From Pseudovibrio brasiliensis (lineage in GTDB: Bacteria; Pseudomonadota; Alphaproteobacteria; Rhizobiales; Stappiaceae): a stretch of 64,000 bases of DNA. Position numbers and translations under genes: made by a program. Under the pieces are notes generated by a model. It was not told the DNA's origin. It made no database searches and saw nothing but the letters and a program-made list of their open reading frames with translations. Positions within the stretch are counted from its first letter, which is position 1. Each line of letters opens with the position of its first letter. This document shows, piece by piece, positions 41,308-49,748 of this stretch. The stretch lies in contig NZ_CP074129.1 in NCBI RefSeq assembly GCF_018282095.1, positions 31,428 through 95,427 of the forward strand, given 5' to 3'.

Positions 41308-41973
41308 TCAGTTGGTTTGCAGGTACTTCAGCGTGCCCTCGGCCTTACGCCGCTCGTAGGTAACTTTGTAAGCCTCCGGAACGTCAGGTCTGCGCCAATT
41401 CGGAATGCGGCAGTCTTCCATTCTGAAGTTAAAGCGTTTGGTGTGCCGTTCGCAGTAAAACACCTCGTAAGCAACCCAATTACCGGCGTCAAACGGAGCA
41501 CCTTTTTCAAAAGAGACGTTCCATTCAAGGCGCATGAGTTCGAGGTCGCGATACTTAGCGATGGCGTCTTGGTTGGTGCTGTTCAGAAAAGCCTTTTTGT
41601 CAGTTTCAATGCGGTGCGCTTTTTTGATCTTACCCCTTTTGAGAAAGGGTACATCTTTCAAAATGGTTTTTATCTCCTTTTTGTATTCCGCTTCTGCTGT
41701 CTTCTCCCAAGCTGTGTAAGCAGTTTCATACTTTCCAAGCTCATTAGAAAGCTCTTCGAAACTGCGCAGGTTATTCCAGGCCCATTTGGCGTACGCGGGA
41801 TCGACAAAGTCCGCAGCATCTGTCCCCCAGATATCACGTGTGGGCGGAACAGCAGTACCATTCAGAGCGATGGAACTCTTCAGTTCAGCAAGGCTGATTT
41901 CAGCATGACCCTGTGCCGTACCAACAAGGAAGGTGAGTGCAATGAGTAGTGGTTGTATCAGCTGTCGTGTCAT
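41308..41973 (-). CDS. Secreted protein encoded in reverse inside the virB operon
   Basis: A 221-residue protein starting at ATG 41973 with a clear Sec signal peptide (QLIQPLLIALTFLVGTAQGHA), a helical middle and a C-terminal part with two cysteines. It is transcribed against virB5 and virB6 and its 5' end overlaps the virB6 start by 32 bp. A signal peptide with sensible mature sequence makes it more convincing than the rightward frame in the same place. In R388 and pKM101 the entry-exclusion gene sits between the virB5 and virB6 homologues, which hints at a similar role here, though orientation and size differ. No family recognised. Confidence 0.7.
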   Translation of the reverse strand: MTRQLIQPLLIALTFLVGTAQGHAEISLAELKSSIALNGTAVPPTRDIWGTDAADFVDPAYAKWAWNNLRSFEELSNELGKYETAYTAWEKTAEAEYKKEIKTILKDVPFLKRGKIKKAHRIETDKKAFLNSTNQDAIAKYRDLELMRLEWNVSFEKGAPFDAGNWVAYEVFYCERHTKRFNFRMEDCRIPNWRRPDVPEAYKVTYERRKAEGTLKYLQTN

Positions 41974-42982
41974 TGAAACATACGTCGAAAATGGTGGCGC
42001 GTTTGTAAACGATTTCATGGATATAGCCTTTGAACCTATGCTGGCAATTTTTGTGAGCCTAGCATGTTTATGGGCGGTATTCCAAGGGTTTAAGGTGGCT
42101 GCTGGGGCCGCAGATGTTGCAGGAATTGCTACTCAGTTCGTGTTCTTGTTCTTCGGCTTTGGTGTGCTGATGGCCCTGCAATATGGCCTTGCAGGTCAGG
42201 TCTACGAAGTCACCTACAACGTCATGTTTGGCATCCCTGCAAGCATCATGGGCGGCGGCGGAAGCAGTGCTGTGGTGAACCTAGTCTCGAACATTGAGGC
42301 TGCCTTCGTACAACCAATCAACATGGCAAAATCTATGATGGATAGTGCCGGGCTCTTCGACAAGATTGGCTACGTGATCTTCACTGGCCTGATTATGCTC
42401 CCATTCATTTTGATGATGATTGTGTTTGTAACGCAGGTCGCGATTGGTCTCTTTCGCATCATGATCATTTGCTTGTTTGCTCCTTACATCATCTCCCTGA
42501 GTGCTTTCCCATGGGGGCGTGAGCAGATCATGAATGGCGTGCGTACATTGCTGGGGGCAATCATTACACTCGTCTCTGTCACATTAGTATTCTCGTTGAT
42601 TGTGACAGGTGTCGAAAGTCTCGTTCCGACTGGTGATGGAATAGGTACTGACCTGAATGACGATACAGCATGGGGAGCTTACATCGTTGTAATCCTCACC
42701 GCCTGGTCTGGCGTAGCGCTCATTCAAGAAGCCGTCAGCCTTGCTGGCACAATCGCTCAAGCCTCTCTCAATGCAGCAACTTCAGGCGCCATGATGCAAG
42801 GTATTGGCGGTATGGCCAGCAACTACATAAAAGGCGGCGGCGCGGCCTTCAAAGCAGGCAAAGCCGCGATTGGCGTCACTAATGATGCTCTGGGCGATGC
42901 CGCCCATGACATGAGCTCAAAATACGGCTCAGGCCGTGCTCCCAAAAGTCAAGCAACCGATGCACTCAAGTCAGAGAAGTAA
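41942..42982 (+). CDS. virB6: VirB6-type polytopic channel protein
   Basis: A 346-residue inner-membrane protein with several transmembrane segments (roughly residues 28-50, 60-80, 135-165, 175-200, 208-228 and 240-265), the TrbL/VirB6 pattern. It forms part of the translocation channel. The ATG at 41942 is chosen over the GTG at 41933. The C-terminus is a cytosolic tail rich in Gly, Ala and Lys. Confidence 0.88.
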   Translation: MSSGCISCRVIETYVENGGAFVNDFMDIAFEPMLAIFVSLACLWAVFQGFKVAAGAADVAGIATQFVFLFFGFGVLMALQYGLAGQVYEVTYNVMFGIPASIMGGGGSSAVVNLVSNIEAAFVQPINMAKSMMDSAGLFDKIGYVIFTGLIMLPFILMMIVFVTQVAIGLFRIMIICLFAPYIISLSAFPWGREQIMNGVRTLLGAIITLVSVTLVFSLIVTGVESLVPTGDGIGTDLNDDTAWGAYIVVILTAWSGVALIQEAVSLAGTIAQASLNAATSGAMMQGIGGMASNYIKGGGAAFKAGKAAIGVTNDALGDAAHDMSSKYGSGRAPKSQATDALKSEK

Positions 42983-42987
42983 TTTCC

Positions 42988-43164
42988 ATGCGTAAAAGTT
43001 TCATTCCAATTCTTTCGATTGTCTTGCTTCTGGCTGGTTGTCAGACCACCGAGATGCCCTATGAACCGGTAAATACCGACGAAATGCGGCCCTCTCCATG
43101 CGCATGCGTAGACCTTGAATATCAACCTCAAGCTTTCGAGTGGGTCGATGCTGCACAAGCTTAA
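42988..43164 (+). CDS. virB7: VirB7-type small lipoprotein
   Basis: A 58-residue lipoprotein with lipobox LLAGC (Cys17), located between virB6 and virB8 as in other VirB systems, where VirB7 stabilises VirB9 in the outer-membrane core. It has extra cysteines (CAC). It overlaps the virB8 start by 17 bp. Confidence 0.8.
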   Translation: MRKSFIPILSIVLLLAGCQTTEMPYEPVNTDEMRPSPCACVDLEYQPQAFEWVDAAQA

Positions 43165-43924
43165 ATTTGGCAAGAAAAACAAAGCGGAGCCGGAGGCCCC
43201 AGTTGAGGGCACGGCACTGGTTGAGGTCAATGCGCCCGAGCTGAGTGTTGAGGGTGAACGACCTGGAGCACATGAAGCCGTTCTGGATGCAGACCCCTTT
43301 GCGTACAAAACTGCCCATCGTCGCATGGTGAGATTGTTCAAGGTCTCAGTATTCCTCAATGTGGTCACTGGCCTGGGGTTAGCTACGGCATTGCAGGTTC
43401 TAGCCGTAGCGATCCCTTTGAAGACAACAGAAGTGGCGCTCTTGCGTGTAGATCCAGCTGATGACCGGATCTACCGTGTGGAGCCGATCTCGGTTGAAGT
43501 TGATGGCTTTGAGCTGATGCTTGAGAAGATGGCTCGCCGCTATGTGGCGCAGATCCTTGCCGTTGATGGCATCTCTCAAGGTGCGCGCTTCAAAGAAGTC
43601 GCAACTTATTCTGATCAGGACTTCTACCGGCAGTTTTTGAAAGAAAATGAAGGTCGGATCGATGAGGCCATTGAAGATGGTCTCAACCGGTCCATCACCG
43701 TTGAGACGGCAAACCAGGTCGATGCCTATAACGGTGTCTATCAATACTCCGTTGACTTCATCCAGACTGACAAGATTGGCAGACAGCCCCCTGAGCAAAG
43801 CAAGCTGCGGGCTTATCTGGAGATGACGACCCGTCCTCAAGAAGTTTTGAGCGTTGAGCGGTTTGAGAATCCCCTTGGTATCCGAATTTTGAAATTGGCT
43901 GTTCAGGAAAGGCCAACCACATGA
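43148..43924 (+). CDS. virB8: VirB8-type bitopic assembly protein
   Basis: A 258-residue protein with a cytosolic N-terminus, a single transmembrane segment near residues 67-90 and a periplasmic NTF2-like domain ending ENPLGIRI, typical of VirB8. The ATG at 43148 overlaps virB7; a TTG farther upstream (43115) is less likely. Overlaps virB9 by four bases. Confidence 0.9.
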   Translation: MLHKLKFGKKNKAEPEAPVEGTALVEVNAPELSVEGERPGAHEAVLDADPFAYKTAHRRMVRLFKVSVFLNVVTGLGLATALQVLAVAIPLKTTEVALLRVDPADDRIYRVEPISVEVDGFELMLEKMARRYVAQILAVDGISQGARFKEVATYSDQDFYRQFLKENEGRIDEAIEDGLNRSITVETANQVDAYNGVYQYSVDFIQTDKIGRQPPEQSKLRAYLEMTTRPQEVLSVERFENPLGIRILKLAVQERPTT

Positions 43925-44907
43925 CCTCTCGTATTTCTCTTTTTCTTGTCACATTGCTTGTTTCAAACACCGCTCTTGCACAGACAGCGCTCAATCGTGG
44001 ACCTCAAACGCCAAGCCAGCGCGTTGCACAAGGCCAGCAGGTAGCATCTCAAAGCGTGACGGCCAGCGTACCGCAAGACGCGCTCAAACAAGCTGCAGCA
44101 CAGCGCCGTGGCGAGTTCGGTCAGATGAGCCGTACGACCGTTCCATTGGGCCAGATCCAGAAGGCATGGGACAAGGCCGGTAAGGACAGCGGTGTTCATA
44201 CTCAGGTTGATTGTGGTGCCTGTGTTTACCGTGTGCGCCTTCGTGAGTTCATGCTCTCTGTCATCCAACTTCCAGAAGACGTGAAGATCAAGAACGCTGA
44301 TGTTGCTGATGCAAGTCTGTTCGATACGAAGGTGCGTACCGACAACACTTTGGTGGTTAAGCCACTGGCGGCTGGCGTTGATAGTTCGCTGCAGGTCTAT
44401 GCAGAAGATGGCAGGGTCTACAGCTTCTATCTTCGTGCAGAGACGGTGAACTCTAAGCATGTTCCTGATCTCCTTTTCAAGATCGAGGAGCCTCGTGTTG
44501 CGCAATCAGCCTTTATCGAAGTGGCTGCAGGTGGACCACCAGCGCCGCTGATGAACATGCCCTACACACCAAAGTCAGGTGATGCTCAAAAGGTAGCCGG
44601 TGACTATGTGAAGAAGGCCAACATCGACCCTTCCAAACTGCGCGGATGGGGAGAGTACAAGCTTTGGGGATCTGACAACTCCCTGAAGCCTGAAATGGTT
44701 CTGCGTGATGATCACTTCACCTACATTTTCTATGGTGACAAGTGGAAGGACATTGAACTGCCGACCGCCTATGTGGTGGTTGATGGGATTGATGAGCTGG
44801 TCAATACCCGCGTGTCCGGATCTACCTATATCATTGAAAATACGAGCAAACTGATCACCCTGAAATCTGGTCAGTCCTACATGTGCATCCAGTTTAAGGG
44901 TAACTAA
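43921..44907 (+). CDS. virB9: VirB9-type outer-membrane core protein
   Basis: A 328-residue protein with a Sec signal peptide (cleavage near ALA-Q, residue 20) and the VirB9/TrbG C-terminal beta-domain (RVYSFYLRAET, DDHFTYIFYGDKW and others). It joins VirB7 and VirB10 in the core complex. One base separates it from virB10. Confidence 0.92.
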   Translation: MTSRISLFLVTLLVSNTALAQTALNRGPQTPSQRVAQGQQVASQSVTASVPQDALKQAAAQRRGEFGQMSRTTVPLGQIQKAWDKAGKDSGVHTQVDCGACVYRVRLREFMLSVIQLPEDVKIKNADVADASLFDTKVRTDNTLVVKPLAAGVDSSLQVYAEDGRVYSFYLRAETVNSKHVPDLLFKIEEPRVAQSAFIEVAAGGPPAPLMNMPYTPKSGDAQKVAGDYVKKANIDPSKLRGWGEYKLWGSDNSLKPEMVLRDDHFTYIFYGDKWKDIELPTAYVVVDGIDELVNTRVSGSTYIIENTSKLITLKSGQSYMCIQFKGN

Positions 44908-44908
44908 C

Positions 44909-46051
44909 ATGAGTGTATGTGAGTTATTCCTTGCGGTGGGACTGAGCTTTGGCGGGGCGTGTGAGCCCGAGCCGGTCATCGCTCGTGGTTTGCCGCCAAG
45001 TGACGAGGGGGTGTTTGATTATAAACTCCCTCCGCAGCCAAAGCCGGTGGCTCCACCAGCACCACCACCACCACGTATCATTATGGCCCCGCCGGTCATC
45101 ATTGAGAAGGAAGTCAGCAAAGACGCGCCGCCAAGAACGATCATCAAGAAAGAGTACATCACAGTCGAGAAGATTGTTGAGCCACCCAAGCCCAAAGAGC
45201 CAAGCCCGTTTGAGCTGGAGCTGCAGGCAGCACGAGCGGCTCGCTTCGGAACGCAAGGCTACATTACATCAGAAGGTGTGATGGCTAATGGCCTTGAGGG
45301 CAATGTTCCTGGACTGGATGGCGGGTTAGTTGAGACGGCAGCGCTTAATGTGCCTCCTCCCGGATCTGGTGTTGCAGGATCATTAGCTGCACCACAAGGC
45401 ATTGATCCGGAAAACAGCACCTACAAGGCTTCAGGCCGGATCTCCACCAGTGCGGTTGATAACAGCCGCATTGTGACTGCCGACCGCTATATCACCGGCA
45501 TCATGGAAACTGGCATCAACAGCCAGCTCGCAGATGAGGGCACGGTCGTCATTCAGGTGAGCAGGGATGTTTACGGTTATCACGGGGCCAATCTTCTGGT
45601 TCCAAAAGGAAGCCGCATGATCTGCCGCTATGAGAGTGCCAAGAAGGTTGGACAGACCCGTATCGGGTTCCAATGTGAGCGCGTTCTCATGGCTGAAAGC
45701 CGTGCTGAAATCTATCAGCTCAAAGCCAAGGTTGGCGATGCGCAGGGCTATGGCGGCATGTCTGGACATGTCGATAACCGTTGGTGGGAGAAGTACGGCA
45801 CCGCCGTGACCACCGTTGCCATCGGTGCGACCGTTGAATCAGCCGTCACCATGGCTTCTGCCTATGGCTTGAAAGGCTCCGACACAATCGCTTCTGCCCT
45901 AACAGGCATCTCGGAGAACGTTGGCGAGTTGTCGGCAAAGTTTATGGAAGACACGGTCAATTTGAGGCCGGTCATCCGTATTTCCCAAGGCACCAGAGTT
46001 CAGATCAGACCTGAATATGACTGGTACTTGGCTCCACCTACCCAACAGTGA
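44909..46051 (+). CDS. virB10: VirB10-type core protein
   Basis: A 380-residue protein with a short N-terminal hydrophobic segment, a proline-rich spacer (residues about 33-60), and the conserved C-terminal barrel domain (YITGIMETGINSQLADEGTV, LLVPKGSRMICRYES). VirB10 spans both membranes and couples ATPase energy to channel opening. The N-terminal hydrophobic stretch is short for a VirB10 anchor. The next gene begins 14 bp on. Confidence 0.92.
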   Translation: MSVCELFLAVGLSFGGACEPEPVIARGLPPSDEGVFDYKLPPQPKPVAPPAPPPPRIIMAPPVIIEKEVSKDAPPRTIIKKEYITVEKIVEPPKPKEPSPFELELQAARAARFGTQGYITSEGVMANGLEGNVPGLDGGLVETAALNVPPPGSGVAGSLAAPQGIDPENSTYKASGRISTSAVDNSRIVTADRYITGIMETGINSQLADEGTVVIQVSRDVYGYHGANLLVPKGSRMICRYESAKKVGQTRIGFQCERVLMAESRAEIYQLKAKVGDAQGYGGMSGHVDNRWWEKYGTAVTTVAIGATVESAVTMASAYGLKGSDTIASALTGISENVGELSAKFMEDTVNLRPVIRISQGTRVQIRPEYDWYLAPPTQQ

Positions 46052-46065
46052 TGAGGGTTATTTAG

Positions 46066-48675
46066 ATGCGGAATATTTTAAGGCTTAGTCTGGTTGGAGC
46101 CTTGCTGCTGACAAGTTCAGTTGCAGGCCTCTCCCAAACTGCTTCACCGCCGTCTGCAGCAACGCAGGCAGCGCAGGCAGGCAAGCAGGGAACGAGTGCA
46201 GCAGAGGCCACCGCTGCACTTCGTGAAAAGCTGTTCGCCGTTGCTGTGAAGCAGACAACACCCATTTTTGAAGGCAAAGCCGTTGAGCTGGCCTTGCAGA
46301 TTAAAAAGGCACCGCAGTTCACTGCAGGGGTCAACAAAGACGAAGTGTCTGTATCAGGTGTGAGCGCAGAAGGCTTCTCCCAGTATGTGATGCATGATGG
46401 GAAGAAGATCGGGCAAGCTGTGCTCACACGCCTGACGAAGGGCGAGCGCTATGTTGAGCTGAATGCCGAAAACTTTTCCTCTCAGTTCAACGTTGAAGAG
46501 GACGTGATCAATCCGGAAGAAACCCTTGATGTTTCCGGTAATGAACAAGAACTGATTGCAGCTCTAAAGAAGCTGAACTCAGATGAGGCGCCTGCAGACG
46601 ACAAGGAAAAATCGGGCGAGGAAAAGGAAGAAGACTACCGCGATGTAGCTCGTGATGAGAACGGTGGGTCTGGATCTGGTGGCAGCCCATCGGGCGGTGG
46701 TGAAACACCTGGCTCAAGCGGCTACGAGACGCCAGAACGCAAGGACGTAGAAAAGGCTGAGACACCTGAAGAAGATCCAGAAGAGGTTCGCGTAACCTAT
46801 GATGGATGTTCACCTGTCATCGACCGCAATCAGGGTCAGGTGCGCGTTCAGTCTAAGACGCAAACGCTCAAGAAAGGCATCGTTGTTGAGGAAAGTGCTT
46901 GTTCTGATAGCGGGACAAACTTCACGATCCAGAAGAGCGCTGCAACTTGTGAAGACAAGATTGATCTCAATGCTCGTATCGCAAAACCTCAGTTCCTTGA
47001 GTACTACATCAATAGCCAGCAAGAGCGTATTCAGCTGTCTGACTGTCAGCCAGATCCAGACACAACGTTCCGGATCACAGAAGCCGATACCTGTCCGATT
47101 GATGTAAATCTGGAAGAGGGTAAGGCTTACGTTGAAACCTCGCTGGTCTACACCGATGGCAACAACAACCTTCAGACTGTTCGCACCTGTGAGCGTTCTG
47201 AAAGCGTTCAGCCAATCCAGATGACCCAAGTAGCTGATGGTTGTAATATTCTTCATGACTTTGGCAACGCTCTTTCAACCGAAATGGCGATGTGGATGTA
47301 TGAGCGTGATGGTCAGTTCTACCAGGCTTCTCCGTGCACCCAGACTGACAAGACCTTCAAGCATGAGAAGGTATTCAAGAAGAATGGCGTCGATATCTGC
47401 CAAACCATGGTGGATCTGACTGGACGCAGAGCGATCCCACAGTATCGCAACGAGATTGTGGTAGATGGTGCCCCGCAGTACATTGACCAGTGTACCCCTG
47501 ATTCAAACACAACAATCAACATTCTAGCGACCAGTGAAGGGTGTATGAACCCTGCAGAGTTCAATCACGACATTGCTGCAGGTGTCTCATATGGCCTTGA
47601 GCGCCACTATTATGAAAACCCACTACGTGTTTATGTGAACAGCTGTCAGCAGAGCAAGACAGCTTACACCCATGACGTTGAGATCTCCTCTTGGAAGTAC
47701 AATGACGAAAAGAAAGTCGCTCAGCCGCTTTCTGATGTGTCTATCAATGTCTCTGGTCAGGTCTATCCAATTGCTTCAAACATGTTGCTGCCAGGTGCTC
47801 CGGAATTTGCTTACACCTCTTTGGGTGAAGAAACTGAGCAAAAGCCAGGTGGTCGTTACTTTGAAGGTTGCTACGGCTTCATTCCAACCAAGTTGACCGA
47901 TGTTTTTGAGCGACCAGATGGAACACGTCTTGAAATCGATATGGGAGCTGGAGCGCCTTACGCGGAAGGCTATCAGTGTAAATCAACCACTGAAGGCTGC
48001 ATGAACCCAAACGACTTCATTCATGACTTCACATCCGGTTACTCCTACGGTCTGCAGAGGTTCTACTACAACAATCCAGATCGCAACTATGTTGGCTCCT
48101 GTGAGAAGGGCGACAATACTTTCAATCACAATGTAGAAACAACCGATTGGCAGAACAATGATGCAAGACTGAAAGCCAAGCCCCTTTCAGATGTTTGGAT
48201 CAGGGTTGAAGGTGCAAATCACACCATTGCGCAAACCATGTTGATGCCGGGAGCAGCTGAAGTTGCTTACAACCTAACACATGAGGAAGATGTGCCTCGT
48301 GCAGGTGATGCAACAATTGATGGCTGTAACAAAACTGTGCCATCCACGTTGATGAAAACATATGAGCGGCCTGATGGTTCTGAGTATGTCAAAAACGCCG
48401 GTGCCGGATCTGGTGTGGTCAGCGATGTTTGTACCCGTGTTACGGAACGCAAGACCACGCGCAAGACCACTTACTATTCTCCGCGTGTTCCTGAATGTGC
48501 GACTGGTTTCATTACCAACGAGTACGAAAAAGAGGAATATCGGACTCGTACGAAGATCACGTATCCGGATGGGAAAGTGGAATACACCAGCTGGAAAAAT
48601 TACTCCAACTCAAAGCTTAAGAAGAGTCTGGTGCGCAAAAACGGCAGCAGATCGAACAGCGATGAGTACTGCTAG
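46066..48675 (+). CDS. Large cysteine-rich secreted protein within the virB operon
   Basis: An 869-residue protein with a Sec signal peptide (residues 1-23), a helical N-terminal part, a Ser/Gly/Glu linker (about 180-240) and then a long cysteine-rich region of repeated modules. Two modules of about 96 residues (around 489-585 and 641-737) share EGCMNP, YGL(E/Q)R(H/F)YY(E/N)NP and KPLSDV segments. I recognise no family. It is not part of any standard VirB set, but its position between virB10 and virB11, in the same direction and 14 bp after virB10, argues that it is made with the channel. A surface-exposed adhesin or pilus-associated mating factor is the best guess. Confidence 0.82.
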   Translation: MRNILRLSLVGALLLTSSVAGLSQTASPPSAATQAAQAGKQGTSAAEATAALREKLFAVAVKQTTPIFEGKAVELALQIKKAPQFTAGVNKDEVSVSGVSAEGFSQYVMHDGKKIGQAVLTRLTKGERYVELNAENFSSQFNVEEDVINPEETLDVSGNEQELIAALKKLNSDEAPADDKEKSGEEKEEDYRDVARDENGGSGSGGSPSGGGETPGSSGYETPERKDVEKAETPEEDPEEVRVTYDGCSPVIDRNQGQVRVQSKTQTLKKGIVVEESACSDSGTNFTIQKSAATCEDKIDLNARIAKPQFLEYYINSQQERIQLSDCQPDPDTTFRITEADTCPIDVNLEEGKAYVETSLVYTDGNNNLQTVRTCERSESVQPIQMTQVADGCNILHDFGNALSTEMAMWMYERDGQFYQASPCTQTDKTFKHEKVFKKNGVDICQTMVDLTGRRAIPQYRNEIVVDGAPQYIDQCTPDSNTTINILATSEGCMNPAEFNHDIAAGVSYGLERHYYENPLRVYVNSCQQSKTAYTHDVEISSWKYNDEKKVAQPLSDVSINVSGQVYPIASNMLLPGAPEFAYTSLGEETEQKPGGRYFEGCYGFIPTKLTDVFERPDGTRLEIDMGAGAPYAEGYQCKSTTEGCMNPNDFIHDFTSGYSYGLQRFYYNNPDRNYVGSCEKGDNTFNHNVETTDWQNNDARLKAKPLSDVWIRVEGANHTIAQTMLMPGAAEVAYNLTHEEDVPRAGDATIDGCNKTVPSTLMKTYERPDGSEYVKNAGAGSGVVSDVCTRVTERKTTRKTTYYSPRVPECATGFITNEYEKEEYRTRTKITYPDGKVEYTSWKNYSNSKLKKSLVRKNGSRSNSDEYC

Positions 48676-48694
48676 TTCTTAGGTCCGCCTAACT

Positions 48695-48727
48695 GAGTTG
48701 GCGGGCAGGGCTCCTGCCTGCCAACTC
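48695..48727 (+). terminator. 15-bp hairpin between the cysteine-rich gene and virB11
   Basis: GAGTTGGCGGGCAGG / CCTGCCTGCCAACTC with a 3-nt loop (one G-U pair) and no T run. It could be an attenuator or processing site that lowers expression of the downstream ATPase genes. Confidence 0.65.
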
Positions 48728-48809
48728 TCACTCAAACTGAAATTAAGACGTAAAGCCAACGGCTTGAAAGTAGCTCCCGGAGACAACTCTCAGGGTGAAT
48801 GGGTAAGTC

Positions 48810-49748
48810 ATGTCTGATGCACTGATAATGAAGCTTATGGAACCTTTAGCTGAGTTCTACAGCGATCCTAATGTAGTTGAGCTGCGTCAAATGCAGCCTC
48901 GGAAAATCATCGTGGAACATCGCAAGTCAGACCTGCAGCAGATCGATACACCAAATATCGGCTTCACCGAGATCCGGCGCATATGTCAGGCGCTTGCCAA
49001 CTACAACGGCCTGAAGTTTTCCGAAGATACAAACCCAAATCTTTCCGTGTCACTTCCTGAGCGCCATCGTTTTGAGTGCTTGATTGGGCCAAGCACGCAG
49101 AACGGCCTTTCCATGGCAGTGCGTTGCAAACATCCCTATGAGGTCAAGTTCGAAGATCTGGGGCTTCGCCAAATGATCATCGACTACATTGGTGAAGCTA
49201 TGCACAAGCGTTGGAATATTGCGATATCCGGCTCTACCAACACAGGCAAAACAACATTCCTGAACAAACTGCTTGGGCTCTTGCCTGACCAAGAGCGCAT
49301 TGTGTCGTGCGAAGATACGCCGGAGCTGGAGGTTGAGCGCTTCTGGAATGGATCTGCACTGTTTGCATCGCGTGAGGCTTCACAAGGCGCAGGTCTGAGA
49401 ACTTGGGAGCAGCTCTTCAACCACAAAATGCGTATCTCGCCAGATCGCATCATCTTCTCAGAGATCTCTACTGAAAATGCCTTTCCAGCTTTGAACGCGC
49501 TGAACACCGGCGCAAAGGGTTGGATGTGCACCATTCACGCCGACCGCGCTGAGATGGTGGTCGAACGGTTTCAGAACAACATCGATATGTCCGGCTTGAA
49601 CCTGACAAAGCCCATCAGCGAGTACTTCGACACGTTGGTAGATGTGATCTTCCATATCACTCGTTTTGACCGCGGAGTGCGTCACGTCACCGACATCTAC
49701 GAGGTCAAAAATAACCGATACATCCTCAAAGACGGGAAACCTCAGTGA
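48810..49748 (+). CDS. virB11: VirB11-type hexameric ATPase
   Basis: A 312-residue traffic ATPase with Walker A GSTNTGKTT at residues 141-149, an Asp box RIVSCEDTPEL, and the TIHAD(R)A-like His box near residue 245. VirB11 switches the VirB4 assembly between pilus making and substrate transfer. It has its own region of 134 bp after the preceding gene and overlaps virD4 by four bases. Confidence 0.95.
   Translation: MSDALIMKLMEPLAEFYSDPNVVELRQMQPRKIIVEHRKSDLQQIDTPNIGFTEIRRICQALANYNGLKFSEDTNPNLSVSLPERHRFECLIGPSTQNGLSMAVRCKHPYEVKFEDLGLRQMIIDYIGEAMHKRWNIAISGSTNTGKTTFLNKLLGLLPDQERIVSCEDTPELEVERFWNGSALFASREASQGAGLRTWEQLFNHKMRISPDRIIFSEISTENAFPALNALNTGAKGWMCTIHADRAEMVVERFQNNIDMSGLNLTKPISEYFDTLVDVIFHITRFDRGVRHVTDIYEVKNNRYILKDGKPQ

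Noticed and set aside
41281..41949. Rightward 222-codon frame between virB5 and virB6
   Set aside because: Its predicted protein has no coherent features, while the opposite strand encodes a protein with a clear signal peptide. It is an antisense shadow.
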